A stretch of 64,000 nucleotides of DNA from Aurantiochytrium sp. KH105. Lineage: Eukaryota; Sar; Bigyra; Thraustochytrida; Thraustochytriidae. This document shows, in pieces, positions 9,989 to 19,595 of this stretch (the stretch's first letter is position 1; each line of letters begins with the position of its first letter). A model generated the notes under the pieces. The model ran no database searches, had not been told where the DNA came from, and was given only the letters and a program-made list of their open reading frames with translations. The stretch lies in contig BGKB01000063.1 of assembly GCA_003116975.1 (NCBI GenBank), positions 62,001 to 126,000 on the forward strand, in the 5' to 3' direction. Position numbers and translations under genes: made by a program.

Positions 9989-10996
9989 ATGGAGACCCTC
10001 CACGCCCCTGAGCGCTTTGGGACCGTGGAGGCGGGCGTATACCGGTCGAGCGTGTTGCAACCGGTCAACTTTCAGTTCGTGTGTGGGTTAGGTCTCAAGA
10101 CGATTGTTCACCTCTCACCCGAAGTTACGCTCCGTGCTGTGTCCAAGTTCATCAGCGAGCAAAACATCAAGTTGCTGCACCTTGGCCTCAAATTCTGGCG
10201 GCCATCCGGTTGGTCGCTCATTAGCGAAGACCTCGTCAAGGAAGCGCTCGAGGTCGTCTTGGATGAACGCAACCATCCTTTGCTCATCATGTGCACTTCG
10301 GGCGTGCATCTCACGGGTACAGTGATTGGTTGTCTGCGACGTTTGCAGCAGCGTTCTTTTACGAACATCATGGACGAGCTTCGCTGCTTTGCGCACCCTA
10401 CACACACGCGCTACGCGAATGAGACCTTTATTGAATTCTTTGACGTTGATCTGGTGTCTCTACCGGGTCAGCTGCCCTCTTGGTTCTCTCATGCGTCCGA
10501 GGTCTCGCATCGCAAATTCGCCCCTCTTGCGAGGCCCCGACGTCCGACGAGCTCCTCCATTGCCACCAGCACCGATGGTGATGACGAGACGTATGCGCAG
10601 CCCGAGCGGCTCCCGGCCTACCAGCGCTACTTTTTTGATCTTACGGGCCCGCTCGTTGAGGCGTGGTACAAAGATGCACTCAAAGAATCCAAGGTCTCGG
10701 AAAAGCTCTTGGCACCATTGCCGCCTCGCGAACCAGGCAAGTCCGATGCCGATGCCATCGAAGAGACTCTTCCACCTCCCAGCATAGACGCCGAGCCAAA
10801 AGCTGGCCTGACCCGAACGGAGGCGCCAAGCAAAGAAGTCAAGGACAAGGGGGCAGCCGAGGGAGGCGGCGAAGGAGGGGTTGATCATGACGATGAGGAG
10901 GAGGAAGAAGACGACGATGACGAGGAGGAGGATGCCATCGAAGTGGAAGTCGAAAATGACGTACTCGTCATTCGCTTCGCACGAAGAAGTATATGA
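9989..10996 (+). CDS. Siw14/Oca-type tyrosine phosphatase homologue, catalytic Arg missing
   Basis: 335 residues. The N-terminal 155 residues follow the Siw14/Oca atypical dual-specificity fold: PERFGTVEAGVYRSS, LKTIVHLSPE, LDERNHPLLIMC and the P-loop CTSGVHLTG. The active site of the family is CX5R. Cys102 is present, but the Arg position (108) is Leu, whereas TG (109-110) is kept. Without the Arg, phosphate binding should fail, so this is probably a pseudophosphatase, as seen for some yeast Oca proteins. The C terminus is disordered, with an acidic Glu/Asp run at about 10893-10935. Active Siw14 proteins hydrolyse inositol pyrophosphates; a scaffold role here is inference. Confidence 0.82.
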   Translation: METLHAPERFGTVEAGVYRSSVLQPVNFQFVCGLGLKTIVHLSPEVTLRAVSKFISEQNIKLLHLGLKFWRPSGWSLISEDLVKEALEVVLDERNHPLLIMCTSGVHLTGTVIGCLRRLQQRSFTNIMDELRCFAHPTHTRYANETFIEFFDVDLVSLPGQLPSWFSHASEVSHRKFAPLARPRRPTSSSIATSTDGDDETYAQPERLPAYQRYFFDLTGPLVEAWYKDALKESKVSEKLLAPLPPREPGKSDADAIEETLPPPSIDAEPKAGLTRTEAPSKEVKDKGAAEGGGEGGVDHDDEEEEEDDDDEEEDAIEVEVENDVLVIRFARRSI

Positions 10997-11010
10997 CCAT
11001 CGATTCAATT

Positions 11011-11300
11011 GCGCGCAAGTCAATTGGCGATGCGATGCTGCCTCGTTGTATTTCGCGTGGGACATGATCAAGGCTGGGAGTGTAGTATATCCTCGCCAAG
11101 AATCTTGAGATCATACGCGCAAATCAGTTGACACTGTTACTCTGTATTGCATCTCGCGTGAGACATGGTTCAAGGTCGGGACTGCAAATGCTATTCCTGA
11201 GATGACGCGCGCAAATCGATTGACAATTATTCTACCTTACGTGAGACATGGACGGAGATTGAGAAATGTGCGGCCTCGTCGATGTATACCAAACCTTGAG
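11011..11300. repeat. three degenerate tandem units of about 92-104 bp
   Basis: Units begin at about 11012, 11116 and 11208 with CGCGCAARTCRATTG. Each contains GCGTGRGACATG about 40-55 bp later, followed by a CAAGG or GGAGA tract. Spacing is 104 and 92 bp. The array sits directly after the stop of the pseudophosphatase gene, in the 488 bp gap (10997-11484) that otherwise holds no gene. Confidence 0.65.
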
Positions 11301-11484
11301 CGTATGGTGGCTCTCACTGAATCATGCGGCAAAACTAAATCAAGTTCTTACTCAACTAGTGCACGTTACGCGACTCACCTGCCACGTGTTTAGCCCAAAT
11401 ATGTGTCTGAATGACCGCATGTGCGTTGTGCGCGACTCGTGATAGCCTTTTAAGAACCAAAAGGTGGTCTTCGTCAAGCATCAA

Positions 11485-12102
11485 CTAGCCTCCAACGGTG
11501 AGGATCTCGCGCGGAAACGTCACAAAGCACACGGCCTTGGCGGCCCACTGCGTGAATAAACAAATGGCCAGGTCCGCCGCGGTGCCTTCTGAGCGCCAAT
11601 AAAGAAACAAAAAGGGGGCTACGAGGGCGCCCAGAATAGTCATGTGGAATATCCGATTCATGCGTGCCTCATCCGGGTCCACAGCGCCCTGCAAGCTCTG
11701 CGCATCGTTGTTGCCCGAGGCCGTCGGCGCCTGGGCTCCCGTGGCGGCTGCCTGCTGCGTTTTGACACCGCTCAGAAAGACCTCGACGGCGGCGACCGAG
11801 ATCATAAAGACCTGGTACGCGTTGAAGAGCACATTTCGCGTCACCCCTGTGGCGCTCTCGCTCCCGCTCACGGCGCCCACCACATACCCAACAGCGAGCA
11901 TGACCACGAGCATGACTGTCTGCACAAAGGCTGCTTTGCCGCACGAGGCGAGCACGAAGCGGACCGTTTCTTTCGACGGCGTTCGCGAAGACGAGAACAA
12001 CGGGCTTTCCGCAGCGTGCTTGCCAATGTCTTCATGCCCGGGCGCCGCAGCCTCAGCTGTCGCGGCGCCGGTGCCCCGCTGGCCATCGTGCCGCGAGCGC
12101 AT
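11485..12102 (-). CDS. unknown four-helix membrane protein
   Basis: 205 residues from an ATG at 12102. No family recognised. The first 45 residues are polar and disordered. Four hydrophobic segments at about 56-79, 90-111, 151-169 and 176-195 fit a four-span membrane protein with a long Ala/Gln/Asn-rich loop between spans two and three (about 112-148). The loop is polar and variable, so it probably lies outside the membrane. It faces the 2OG oxygenase gene across a divergent promoter. No catalytic motif or targeting signal seen. Confidence 0.7.
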   Translation of the reverse strand: MRSRHDGQRGTGAATAEAAAPGHEDIGKHAAESPLFSSSRTPSKETVRFVLASCGKAAFVQTVMLVVMLAVGYVVGAVSGSESATGVTRNVLFNAYQVFMISVAAVEVFLSGVKTQQAAATGAQAPTASGNNDAQSLQGAVDPDEARMNRIFHMTILGALVAPFLFLYWRSEGTAADLAICLFTQWAAKAVCFVTFPREILTVGG

Positions 12103-12425
12103 TCTCCTTTCTCCTCGCCGAGCCAGCTCGCCACCTCGCCACCTCGCCGGGCAAACTAGCTTCCTGCGCCGCGCGGTCGCAGCCGGCCCTGCGCTGCGCT
12201 GCGCTGCGCTGCGCTCTAGCCCCGCGCCCCGCGGGCTTTCCTTCGATCCGCGTTTGTCTCGTCCGTCTCGTCTCGTCTTGCAGCTGCTCTCTCAAGGCTT
12301 GCTCTATTGAGAGCGCGAGCCAAGCAAGCAAGCACGCAAGCAAGCAAGCACGCAAGCAAGCACGATACTGCGCCCCAAGGCCGCCGACCGCGCAAAGAGC
12401 GATTGGTCGCAGAGGCGGCGGGAGG
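12103..12425. promoter_or_regulatory. divergent promoter region with two simple repeats
   Basis: 323 bp between divergent starts. It contains a (GCGCT)n run at about 12188-12214 and a (CAAG/CACG)n run at about 12320-12362. No TATA-like box recognised. Confidence 0.45.
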
Positions 12426-13385
12426 ATGCTCGGGCGCGTGTCGTCAGGGGCGCGGGGCGCGGCGGTGGCCAACGCGCTGCGGCTGCTGGAGGCGCGCTTC
12501 GGCGACGTGGAGTCCCTGCGGCATGTCGGCGACGAGATCACCACCCGCGAGGACGGCGAGCTGCGCCGGGAGGACGTGGAGCGACTGCTGGCGCACGAGA
12601 CGCTTGCGGTCCACGTCAAGGGGTTCTACCCGGAGAAACAGGCGCTCGAGGTCGCAGACATGATGCTTGCCGATGAAGACGTGCGCAACTGGTCCGTGGC
12701 AAGCGGGGGCCGCGAAGCAGAGCCTTCCGACGTCGACGCCGTCGGCACGCCGCACAACGTCGCGGTGGCCAACGATGAACTCGAAGCCTACTTTGGCAAC
12801 TCGGTAGAGGCCATGCGCAAGTGGCGTCACCACCGAGAGGACGGCGTGCTCGCCATGGGACCCATGGACAAATTTCGCCTCGAGCTCGACGAGATCTGGA
12901 CCGAGGGATGTCTGCTGTCTCGCGAAAAGGGCGGCGACCGTCAGCCATTTCAAGCAGGAGTGCCTCGCATCATGCGTCCCGCTTCCCGCTATGACCCCGC
13001 GCGTTGGACGCGCGGTTTCGCTCATGTCGACGAGCTTGCAATCATGAGCCCGGACCGTGGTCTCTTTAGCGCAAACATCTACCTCCGCAATGCCCCGTCT
13101 GGAGGTGAATTACAGATTTGGCCCGTCACCTTTGCCTCGCGCTGGGACTTTTATCGCAATGCCCCCACCCTTTCGCTGGCATTGCTCCAAGACGCGCAAG
13201 CCCAAGCCGCCTTGCGCGAACGGTTGCCCGACCCAGTCACCGTCAAGGTCCGTCCTGGTGATCTAGTTCTGATTTGCACGCAACGCCCTCACGGTGTTCG
13301 AGGTCCTGTTGTCGGCGGACCACGTGTTAGCATTCAAGGTTTCCTCCAGTACGAGCGTGGCCAGCCGCTGCGACTCGAGGCCTGA
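12426..13385 (+). CDS. 2-oxoglutarate/Fe(II)-dependent dioxygenase
   Basis: 319 residues. The double-stranded beta-helix core shows the metal triad: GFAHVDE (H200, D202) and RPHGVRGP (H289). R300 in GGPRVSIQGF sits about ten residues later, where 2OG-binding basic residues occur. LRNAPSGGELQIWP (221-234) is the conserved strand between them. The layout matches the prolyl-hydroxylase-like 2OG-Fe(II) oxygenase superfamily. The N-terminal 160 residues are charged and without a recognised domain. No signal peptide. Substrate (protein residue or small molecule) cannot be told. Confidence 0.8.
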   Translation: MLGRVSSGARGAAVANALRLLEARFGDVESLRHVGDEITTREDGELRREDVERLLAHETLAVHVKGFYPEKQALEVADMMLADEDVRNWSVASGGREAEPSDVDAVGTPHNVAVANDELEAYFGNSVEAMRKWRHHREDGVLAMGPMDKFRLELDEIWTEGCLLSREKGGDRQPFQAGVPRIMRPASRYDPARWTRGFAHVDELAIMSPDRGLFSANIYLRNAPSGGELQIWPVTFASRWDFYRNAPTLSLALLQDAQAQAALRERLPDPVTVKVRPGDLVLICTQRPHGVRGPVVGGPRVSIQGFLQYERGQPLRLEA

Positions 13386-13571
13386 ACATCCCCAGAATCT
13401 TGATCTTGATCCTATTATTTTCATGCAATGCAATGCAATGCTCTTCTTCTCTCTCTTCTTCAACTTCTTCTTCTTCTTTTGACCTCGTTTGACCTTGTCA
13501 AAGAAGATTCATAAAGTCAATCAACTTGGGTCACGCAATCAACCATTGATCAGGCCGTGCGCGCATGCGCA

Positions 13572-14684
13572 ATGGCTTCTACGGAGCTGCGCAAGGCCGC
13601 GGCCCCCTCCGACTTGCGTGGGCGCCTGGCCGTTGTGACAGGTAGCACCAGTGGCATCGGGCTTGCTCTGGCTCGGGAGCTTGTTTCGCGGGGCGCTTCG
13701 GTCGTCGTCCATGGCCGCGCACAGGAACGATGCGAGCTTGTAGCCCGGCAGCTCCGCACCGCCGCAGCTGCTGATGGACAACGGGTGTGGGCGCTTGCCG
13801 CAGACCTCAGCGATCTCGCTCGTGTCAAGACCTTGGCAGAGACCCTTTTACGTGAACAAAATTCGATCGACTTGCTCTTTCTCAACGCTGGCATGTCTTA
13901 CGCTGGGTACAAGGGGCCCTCCACGAGCGAATCCTCAGGCCTTGACATCTTGTACACGAGTAATGTGCTGGCCCCGGTCATGCTTGCCTCGATGCTTGTG
14001 CCCCTCCTTGAAAGGTCAAGTCTTCCAGGCCGCGTCGTCTTCACGAGCTCGGTGCTGGAATGGGGCGGGAATCCGGATTGCCTGGCCCGCCCTGCGGCTT
14101 TCACGCGTACACCAAAGGCCGAACTTGCCGCGTATGCGGATAGCAAGCTTGCCCTCAATGTATTTGCCGCCGAGCTAGCCAATCGACTTCGCCAGCGCGA
14201 CTCTCCGATTCGTGTGCGCGTTCTCGCGCCGGGCATGGTTCAATCAAACATTGCAGTTCCTCTTGACCAGCGCACGCAGCGCATCTCTTCTCTCGACGGA
14301 CCGCCGGCGCCTGAATGGCGTCGCTTTGCTCCAGAGCAAGGCGCTCGCTACACGCTTTCAGCAGCCTTTGTGGAAGATGATCCGGAGCATGCCAGCGACG
14401 CGTCGAGTGCACAGAATGAATCGACACAGCAGTTTCTGGCTAGCTTCCGTGTTCTCGCTCCATATCGAACTTTGGATTTTCTTTTACGCAGCCGCGAACC
14501 GTTTGTCCTACGCACGGCCGCACTCTGGGTGGCAGAAAATCTGCAAAAGCTTTCGTCTGCAGCCGAGGATGAACTGTACCTATGGCCAGCCCATGCGGCA
14601 TGTCTAGACGCCGCGTTTCGCGCCCAGCTCTGGGCTGCTTGGGGCGCGCAGCTCCCCATTTCTCTTCTCGCAGAGCAACACTAG
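13572..14684 (+). CDS. short-chain dehydrogenase, retinol dehydrogenase/3-ketoreductase-like
   Basis: 370 residues from the ATG at 13572; an in-frame GTG 15 bp earlier is not needed. Rossmann motif TGSTSGIG (23-30), FLNAG (103-107), catalytic S160, Y188 and K192 (YADSK). A long insertion between S160 and Y188, and a C-terminal extension of about 110 residues beyond the core, are features of the larger retinol-dehydrogenase/HSD17B7-like SDRs. It follows the 2OG oxygenase in the same direction after 186 bp and precedes another SDR. No transmembrane anchor stands out. Substrate unknown. Confidence 0.88.
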   Translation: MASTELRKAAAPSDLRGRLAVVTGSTSGIGLALARELVSRGASVVVHGRAQERCELVARQLRTAAAADGQRVWALAADLSDLARVKTLAETLLREQNSIDLLFLNAGMSYAGYKGPSTSESSGLDILYTSNVLAPVMLASMLVPLLERSSLPGRVVFTSSVLEWGGNPDCLARPAAFTRTPKAELAAYADSKLALNVFAAELANRLRQRDSPIRVRVLAPGMVQSNIAVPLDQRTQRISSLDGPPAPEWRRFAPEQGARYTLSAAFVEDDPEHASDASSAQNESTQQFLASFRVLAPYRTLDFLLRSREPFVLRTAALWVAENLQKLSSAAEDELYLWPAHAACLDAAFRAQLWAAWGAQLPISLLAEQH

Positions 14685-15170
14685 CTTTACACAATGTTTC
14701 GCTTTCAATCTATTATAATAATAAGCAAGAAAAAAGAAGACAGTTGGTTTGAATTGAGCAAAGCTTTACTCGTTTCCATTGCCGGAAACACCCACGTCAA
14801 GACATCTCATCAGTCTGTCATACGAAACGAGCCTTTTTGTCTCAAGATCGCGATACAACATGTTCATACAGTCCAGTCAAAGTTGAGTTCTCTCACCCCC
14901 CCCCGCCCTCTCTATATATCTCCTTCTCTCTCCCTGTGGCCCCCACGTTATCTATCCCTTGGCTTCCTTTCTTTCAGTCGCAGCCGCAGTTCCCTTCGCT
15001 CTTTCGCGACTCTGCCTCGGACGAGCTTCGATTCCGAAACGATGCTAGCTCACACGTTTTGTGCCTAAAATATCTTTTGTCCCAGTTGCTCGCACAAGCA
15101 CTGACTGTGAGGGAGCAAAACCTCATCCATCAGCCGACCCCTCCCTCACCTTGACGTGGCGAAGAAGAAG

Positions 15171-15204
<34 letters not shown>

Positions 15205-15244
15205 CACGAAGACGAGCGCGACGTAGAATCAAGCAAAGCGCAAG
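14685..15244. other. intergenic region upstream of third SDR gene
   Basis: 560 bp between two plus-strand genes. It has a pyrimidine-rich tract at about 14890-15000, and the GAA/AGC triplet run is listed separately. No gene recognised; probably the promoter and leader of the SDR at 15245. Confidence 0.45.
15172..15203. repeat. (AGC)n triplet repeat in the SDR 5' leader
   Basis: About ten AGC/CAG units, preceded by four GAA units, ending 41 bp before the ATG of the SDR gene at 15245. It is outside the frame of that gene. Confidence 0.85.
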
Positions 15245-16048
15245 ATGTCACTCCGCGGCCGACTTGCTCTGGTGACAGGCGCCTCATCAGGCATCGGGGC
15301 TGCAGCGGCGCTCAAGCTGGCCTCGCATGGCTGCGCCGTGGCGCTCACTGGCCGGAAGGAGGAGGCCCTGCTCGGCGTGATGGAGAGAATCAAGAATGAC
15401 CTCGGAAATGAGGCGCCTCAGGTGGCCATCTTCCCCGGCGATGCCACCCAAGAAGCAGACGTTGACCGAATCGTGCAGGAATCTGTAAAATTGCTTGGAG
15501 AAAACAGGCTCGATATCCTTGTCAATTGCGCCGGCGTCCTCAAGGGAGGCGCCGTCGGGGCTGCAGACATGGCCAACTGGGACGCTAACTTTGACACCAA
15601 CGCACGCGGGGTATTCTGCTTCATGTCCAAGGCCATCCCGTACATGGAAAAGCCCAAGGGAGAGCTCACCAGCTCTATCGTCAACGTGTCCTCAGTGAAC
15701 GGTCTTCAATCCTTTGGTGGCGTCGCGGCGTACTGTGCCAGCAAAGCTGCCGTAGACATGCTCACCGACTGTGCAGCGGTAGACCTTGCCCCCAAGGGTA
15801 TCCGATGCAACACGGTCAACCCGGGCGTTATTGTGACCGAGCTTCAGAAGCGCGGCGGTCTAAGCGACGAACAGTATGCGGGGTTCCTCAAGCGCTCTGA
15901 GGAGGTCACGCATCCGCTTGGACGCGTCGGCAAGCCCGATGAGGCTGCAGAGGCTATTCTTTTTCTTGCGGACTCCTCCAAGAGCGACTTTATCACCGGT
16001 ACCCACCTCACTATTGATGGTGGACGTCGCTGTCTCGGAGCTCGTTGA
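15245..16048 (+). CDS. classical short-chain dehydrogenase/reductase
   Basis: 267 residues, the normal length of a classical cytosolic SDR. Cofactor motif TGASSGIG (11-18), VNCAG (93-97), catalytic S150, Y163 and K167 (YCASK), then NPGVIVTEL. The C-terminal GKPDEAAEAILFLADSSKSD followed by THLTIDGG is the standard SDR end. TGRKEE after the second strand suggests NADP(H) preference (Arg in the pocket). Substrate unknown. Single exon, start supported by the motif spacing. Confidence 0.92.
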   Translation: MSLRGRLALVTGASSGIGAAAALKLASHGCAVALTGRKEEALLGVMERIKNDLGNEAPQVAIFPGDATQEADVDRIVQESVKLLGENRLDILVNCAGVLKGGAVGAADMANWDANFDTNARGVFCFMSKAIPYMEKPKGELTSSIVNVSSVNGLQSFGGVAAYCASKAAVDMLTDCAAVDLAPKGIRCNTVNPGVIVTELQKRGGLSDEQYAGFLKRSEEVTHPLGRVGKPDEAAEAILFLADSSKSDFITGTHLTIDGGRRCLGAR

Positions 16049-16292
16049 CGGTCCAGTTTCCAGGTCTCGGAAAGGTATTGGGCCAGGTAGCAGAAAGGTA
16101 TACAGTCCTCGTCTACATGTAGAGTAGATCTCGTACTTTGTGCTCGCATGTTTATCCCGGTCAGTTTGTCACTCTGCGCGTTGGTCCTTTTTCTGTTATC
16201 ATTGTGACAAGGCCAAGCGGGAAAAACGACCCGCCCTTGACCTTTGATCCAAGAAGCACGCTCGCTCGTTTCCGTGAGGAATTCATTTTAAC

Positions 16293-18053
16293 TTAAGACG
16301 TTGACGTTTTGGCCTTTTTCGATCTTGCTCCGCTGGCTGCTCCGGCATTCATCGCCTTGCGTTTTCCAGGTTCGACCTTGATGACAGATCCTGCAAGCTC
16401 CTCCGCTACGACCTGAGAAGGTTGTCTCTTGCGCCGACTCGTGCGCGCCGGTGCATCTACTGTGCTTTCGACACCTTGTGCCGATGCTGCGCCGGCCGAT
16501 GAGGCTCCGGGTTGCCCGGCCGTGGCCTGGCCAGGCGCTGGCACCGAGGTTTGCGCCGCAGTCGGTGCGGACGCTCCAACGAGGCTTCCTCCAGCTCCAA
16601 CTCCTGTTGTTGCTGCAGCTGCAGCTGCGGCAGCACTCGAAGCTGACTTGCGCTTATTGGCACGCGCAGCCTTGGTGTTGGAGCCCGAACTCCGAGGTGC
16701 TGGAGCGCCACTAGCAAGAGCAGGCGAAAGACCTTGAAGTTTGTGAACGAGCTTGCGCTGTTCGATGAGCTTGCTCTGCAGCGCCAAAAGCTTGAGCACA
16801 TCCTGACGGAGCTTGGTGTACGCTTGACACACTTGAACTGTGGGCACGGGCCGCAATGGAACGCTCAATTCGTTGAGAACATCGTCCATTTTACCCTGAA
16901 GACGTGGACCGATACCCGTCGAGGAAAGAGGTGTAAGGAACTCTGCGCTGCGCAAATATACACCCGGCTTCTTGGCTTTGGCCTCTTTCTCGAGAGCTGC
17001 CGGATTGTTAATAATCTTGTCGACGAGCGTGGGTGGGAACTGATGCAAGGCCGGGGGACCCTTGTTCGCCTTACCCTTTCGTTTCGTGGAACTGACAACG
17101 CGGGGTTGATCCTTTTGAAGCCTACGCAACTGGACATCAATGCGTCGCACCTCGCTAATGAGGCGGGCTTCTTCTTTTTCTTCGGCGAGAGAGCGCGAAA
17201 AGAGCACTTGGAGCTGCTTGCTCCGCTTAATGTCGTAGGCCTCGTCGTATGCGTAGTCAAGCAAGGCGTTCTCGGTTTGTGCGATAGCCTTGGCGCTTAC
17301 AGTCGCCGTCGACTCTTCGACGGTGCCCAGCACAGCGTTCAAGGCATCCGGATCGAGTTCGCCGGCGGCATCGGAGCGTGCACCATGTGCGCCGCCGTCG
17401 CCAGCTTGCTCAGAAGAAGCTGCGGCTGCAGAAGCCACCGCATAGGCAGCAGCAGCAGCCGCGACAGCCTTGGAGGCCTTTTTGCTTCTCCGCGTCTGCA
17501 CCACGAGCTTGGCAATGTTGTAGTAGCGCGCTTTCATTTCAATGACGCTACGCGGCTTTGGCAGGGGCCATCTATCCTCGATAATGTACCAGCGGAGGTC
17601 GTACTCGGCACAGAGCCGAAAAAGCATATCGGATTCCTCCCGCGTCCAGCCACTCACAGCATCGTTGGGTGCCACGAGAGCCTCGTACTCTTCGGGAGCA
17701 TATTTGACGGCAGCACTGCGTCTGTTGAAGCGCGCAAACGCGTAGTCGGTTTCCGGGGCTTGGGCTTGCTGCCAATGCGACAACATCATTCCATCTTTGC
17801 GTGCTGAATTTGGAAAAGGTTTCCACATCCATTTGACGGCGGGTTTGGCTGCAAGCTGCTTGTAATGTGCGGCGGTCTTGTCGCCAGCACCTGCCCCTGG
17901 AGCTAATGGAGGAAGCTCTGTCCCATTGCCTAAAAGAGCAAAGACCTCCTTGCTCATGCCATCAGGCCGCTTCACGGACGACTTTGATCGTGATCTCTCG
18001 CCACCGGCGGCACCGCCTTTGGCGAGGCCTAGAATATCTGCGACGTCGCCCAT
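16293..18053 (-). CDS. DMAP1: DMAP1/SWC4 chromatin subunit (NuA4 and SWR1 complexes)
   Basis: Shared subunit of the NuA4 acetyltransferase and SWR1 H2A.Z-exchange complexes in the nucleus. The N terminus MGDVADILGL matches the family's DVRDILEL start. KWMWKPFPNSARKDG (74-88) and YAFARFN (104-110) are the conserved pre-SANT block. A SANT-like domain, GWTREESDMLFRLCAEYDLRWYII to RYYNIAKL, covers about 135-183. The DMAP1 C-terminal helical region follows, with PVPTVQVCQAYTKLRQDV. The last 150 residues are Ala/Ser-rich and basic, ending in KKAKTSTS. 586 residues, single exon. The large antisense frame over this gene is a shadow. Confidence 0.93.
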   Translation of the reverse strand: MGDVADILGLAKGGAAGGERSRSKSSVKRPDGMSKEVFALLGNGTELPPLAPGAGAGDKTAAHYKQLAAKPAVKWMWKPFPNSARKDGMMLSHWQQAQAPETDYAFARFNRRSAAVKYAPEEYEALVAPNDAVSGWTREESDMLFRLCAEYDLRWYIIEDRWPLPKPRSVIEMKARYYNIAKLVVQTRRSKKASKAVAAAAAAYAVASAAAASSEQAGDGGAHGARSDAAGELDPDALNAVLGTVEESTATVSAKAIAQTENALLDYAYDEAYDIKRSKQLQVLFSRSLAEEKEEARLISEVRRIDVQLRRLQKDQPRVVSSTKRKGKANKGPPALHQFPPTLVDKIINNPAALEKEAKAKKPGVYLRSAEFLTPLSSTGIGPRLQGKMDDVLNELSVPLRPVPTVQVCQAYTKLRQDVLKLLALQSKLIEQRKLVHKLQGLSPALASGAPAPRSSGSNTKAARANKRKSASSAAAAAAAATTGVGAGGSLVGASAPTAAQTSVPAPGQATAGQPGASSAGAASAQGVESTVDAPARTSRRKRQPSQVVAEELAGSVIKVEPGKRKAMNAGAASGARSKKAKTSTS

Positions 18054-18532
18054 TATGTCCTTTTTCTAGTTTCGTTTGCCGTAGCCTTGGTGAGGCAGGG
18101 AGTGATCAACGGCGCGCCCAGTTTCGTCTCCCTCGTGGCAGGCGCCGTCCGTTCAGTTTGGACTCGCCACGGGACGGAGAGCCGTGGGTTCGCGCCTCAG
18201 GACGTCCAGTGGGAGCGGCTGCCTATGCAGCGCGCACCGTGGCGCCCGTGCTGTGCTGCGCCGCGCCGCGCCGCGCCTCACCAAGTTGTTTATGGTTTGG
18301 ATTTATTTTTGTTTTTTTGCCTCCATTTTTTTTTTTTCCACGCGTTATAGCCTGTCTGCCAAGGGCAACCTTTTCTGTAGAAACAAAAGAAACAAGAAGA
18401 ATGACAGCATGAATTTGACTACGAGCTTTTGGCAAAACAACAATGATCTCAATGGGAAAACCTAGCGAAAATGATTCGCGCACACATGCACGCGCACACA
18501 TGCACACGCACGCACGCGCACAGGAACGGATT
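18054..18532. other. intergenic region: DMAP1 promoter and GDPD 3' end
   Basis: 479 bp between two minus-strand genes. It contains a T-run at about 18328-18339 and a CA/CG-alternating stretch (CGCACACATGCACGCG-type) at about 18479-18522 close to the GDPD stop. No gene recognised. Confidence 0.45.
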
Positions 18533-19595
18533 TCAGGTCATGAAAATCGCACAAATGTTTGTGATCCAAGAGATCGGGATGATGAAAAACATGTGGACCA
18601 AAACGTACTTCCACGAGCGAGAGGGCCGACGCACAAGGAGAGGATCTCGTTGCTGTTGTGCATCGCCGGCAACTCGCTCAAGCGTCGCAACGCGATCGGA
18701 AATGACTCCATCGACCCCGATCGCGATGCAATAGCGCATCTGCTCTTCGGCGTTGACCGTCCAGCAAAATACCTTTTTCCCATGTTGGTGCATGTAGTTG
18801 ACAAAATTTGGCGTAATAGCAAGAACGTTGGGACTGTAACCATCGACGTAGTCGATCCTGGCCAAGGTCGAGGCCCAACGCCAGGGGAAACACAAAAGAT
18901 GGCACTCGATCTCTGGCGCAAGCTGCTTGATTGTGCGCAGATAGCTTTCAATAAAGGAGTGCACAATCACAACATGTTGCGCATCCGCAGCCTGGATGAT
19001 TTTGACAACCTCCTCTGCAAGGTTCTTGTACGCCGCGGGGCCACTCCACGTAAACATGCGGAATTTGAGCTCAATGAGAAACTTTGCACCATCGGACCTC
19101 GACGTGAAGATTTCAAGCGCCTCGGAGAGGAGCGGAATACGCTCTCCTTGAAATTCGCTGCCCTTTTTCACCCCGGCGTCGAGCGCCTTGAGCTCTTGAA
19201 GCGTCAAGTTTGCGACGGCGCCGGTCCCATCCGTGGTCCGGTCGACGGTGGCATCATGCATGATGACTACCTCGCTGCAACGTCATAAGCGATATATAAA
19301 GGAATGAAGGAAAGCGCGCAAGGTCTGTTAGTCAATGGCTGTGGCACTGTAAGCGTTGCAAATGTACGTACCCAGTCTTGCAGAACTGTACGTCACACTC
19401 GACGACTGTCGCGCCCGCCTCGAGAGCTTTGGCAAAGGCAAGACATGTGTTCTCCGGATACTCTTCGCTAAAGCCGCGATGTGCTACAAGGGTTGGCGAA
19501 AGGCTTGCGCCCTCGAGGCTAGTGCTCGCAGGTGGTGGGCCACCATCCCACTCGTCGCTCGGCTCAACTTTGACGACGACCTCCTTTGTCTGCAT
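18533..19595 (-). CDS. glycerophosphodiester phosphodiesterase (two exons), C-terminal membrane anchor
   Basis: Hydrolysis of glycerophosphodiesters, or lysophospholipase D activity as in the GDE4/7 type. Exon 1 (19595-19372) carries AHRGFSEEYPENT (H39, R40) and VECDVQ (E66, D68). Exon 2 (19274-18533) starts GEVVIMHDATVDRTTDGTG (H81). Together these give the full HR...ExD...H catalytic set. The 97 bp intron starts GTACGT and ends TTGCAG, and joining restores the frame exactly. 321 residues. The last 23 residues are hydrophobic (VHMFFIIPISWITNICAIFM), a likely tail anchor. The start is the ATG at 19595; a further upstream exon cannot be excluded, because animal GDE1/4 proteins have an N-terminal membrane segment not seen here. 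Confidence 0.9.

Noticed and set aside
16734..17807. 357-codon plus-strand frame over DMAP1
   Set aside because: Antisense to clearly conserved DMAP1 coding sequence and without family features.
18443..19288. 281-codon plus-strand frame over the phosphodiesterase gene
   Set aside because: Antisense to exon 2 and the intron of the GDPD gene; no domain.
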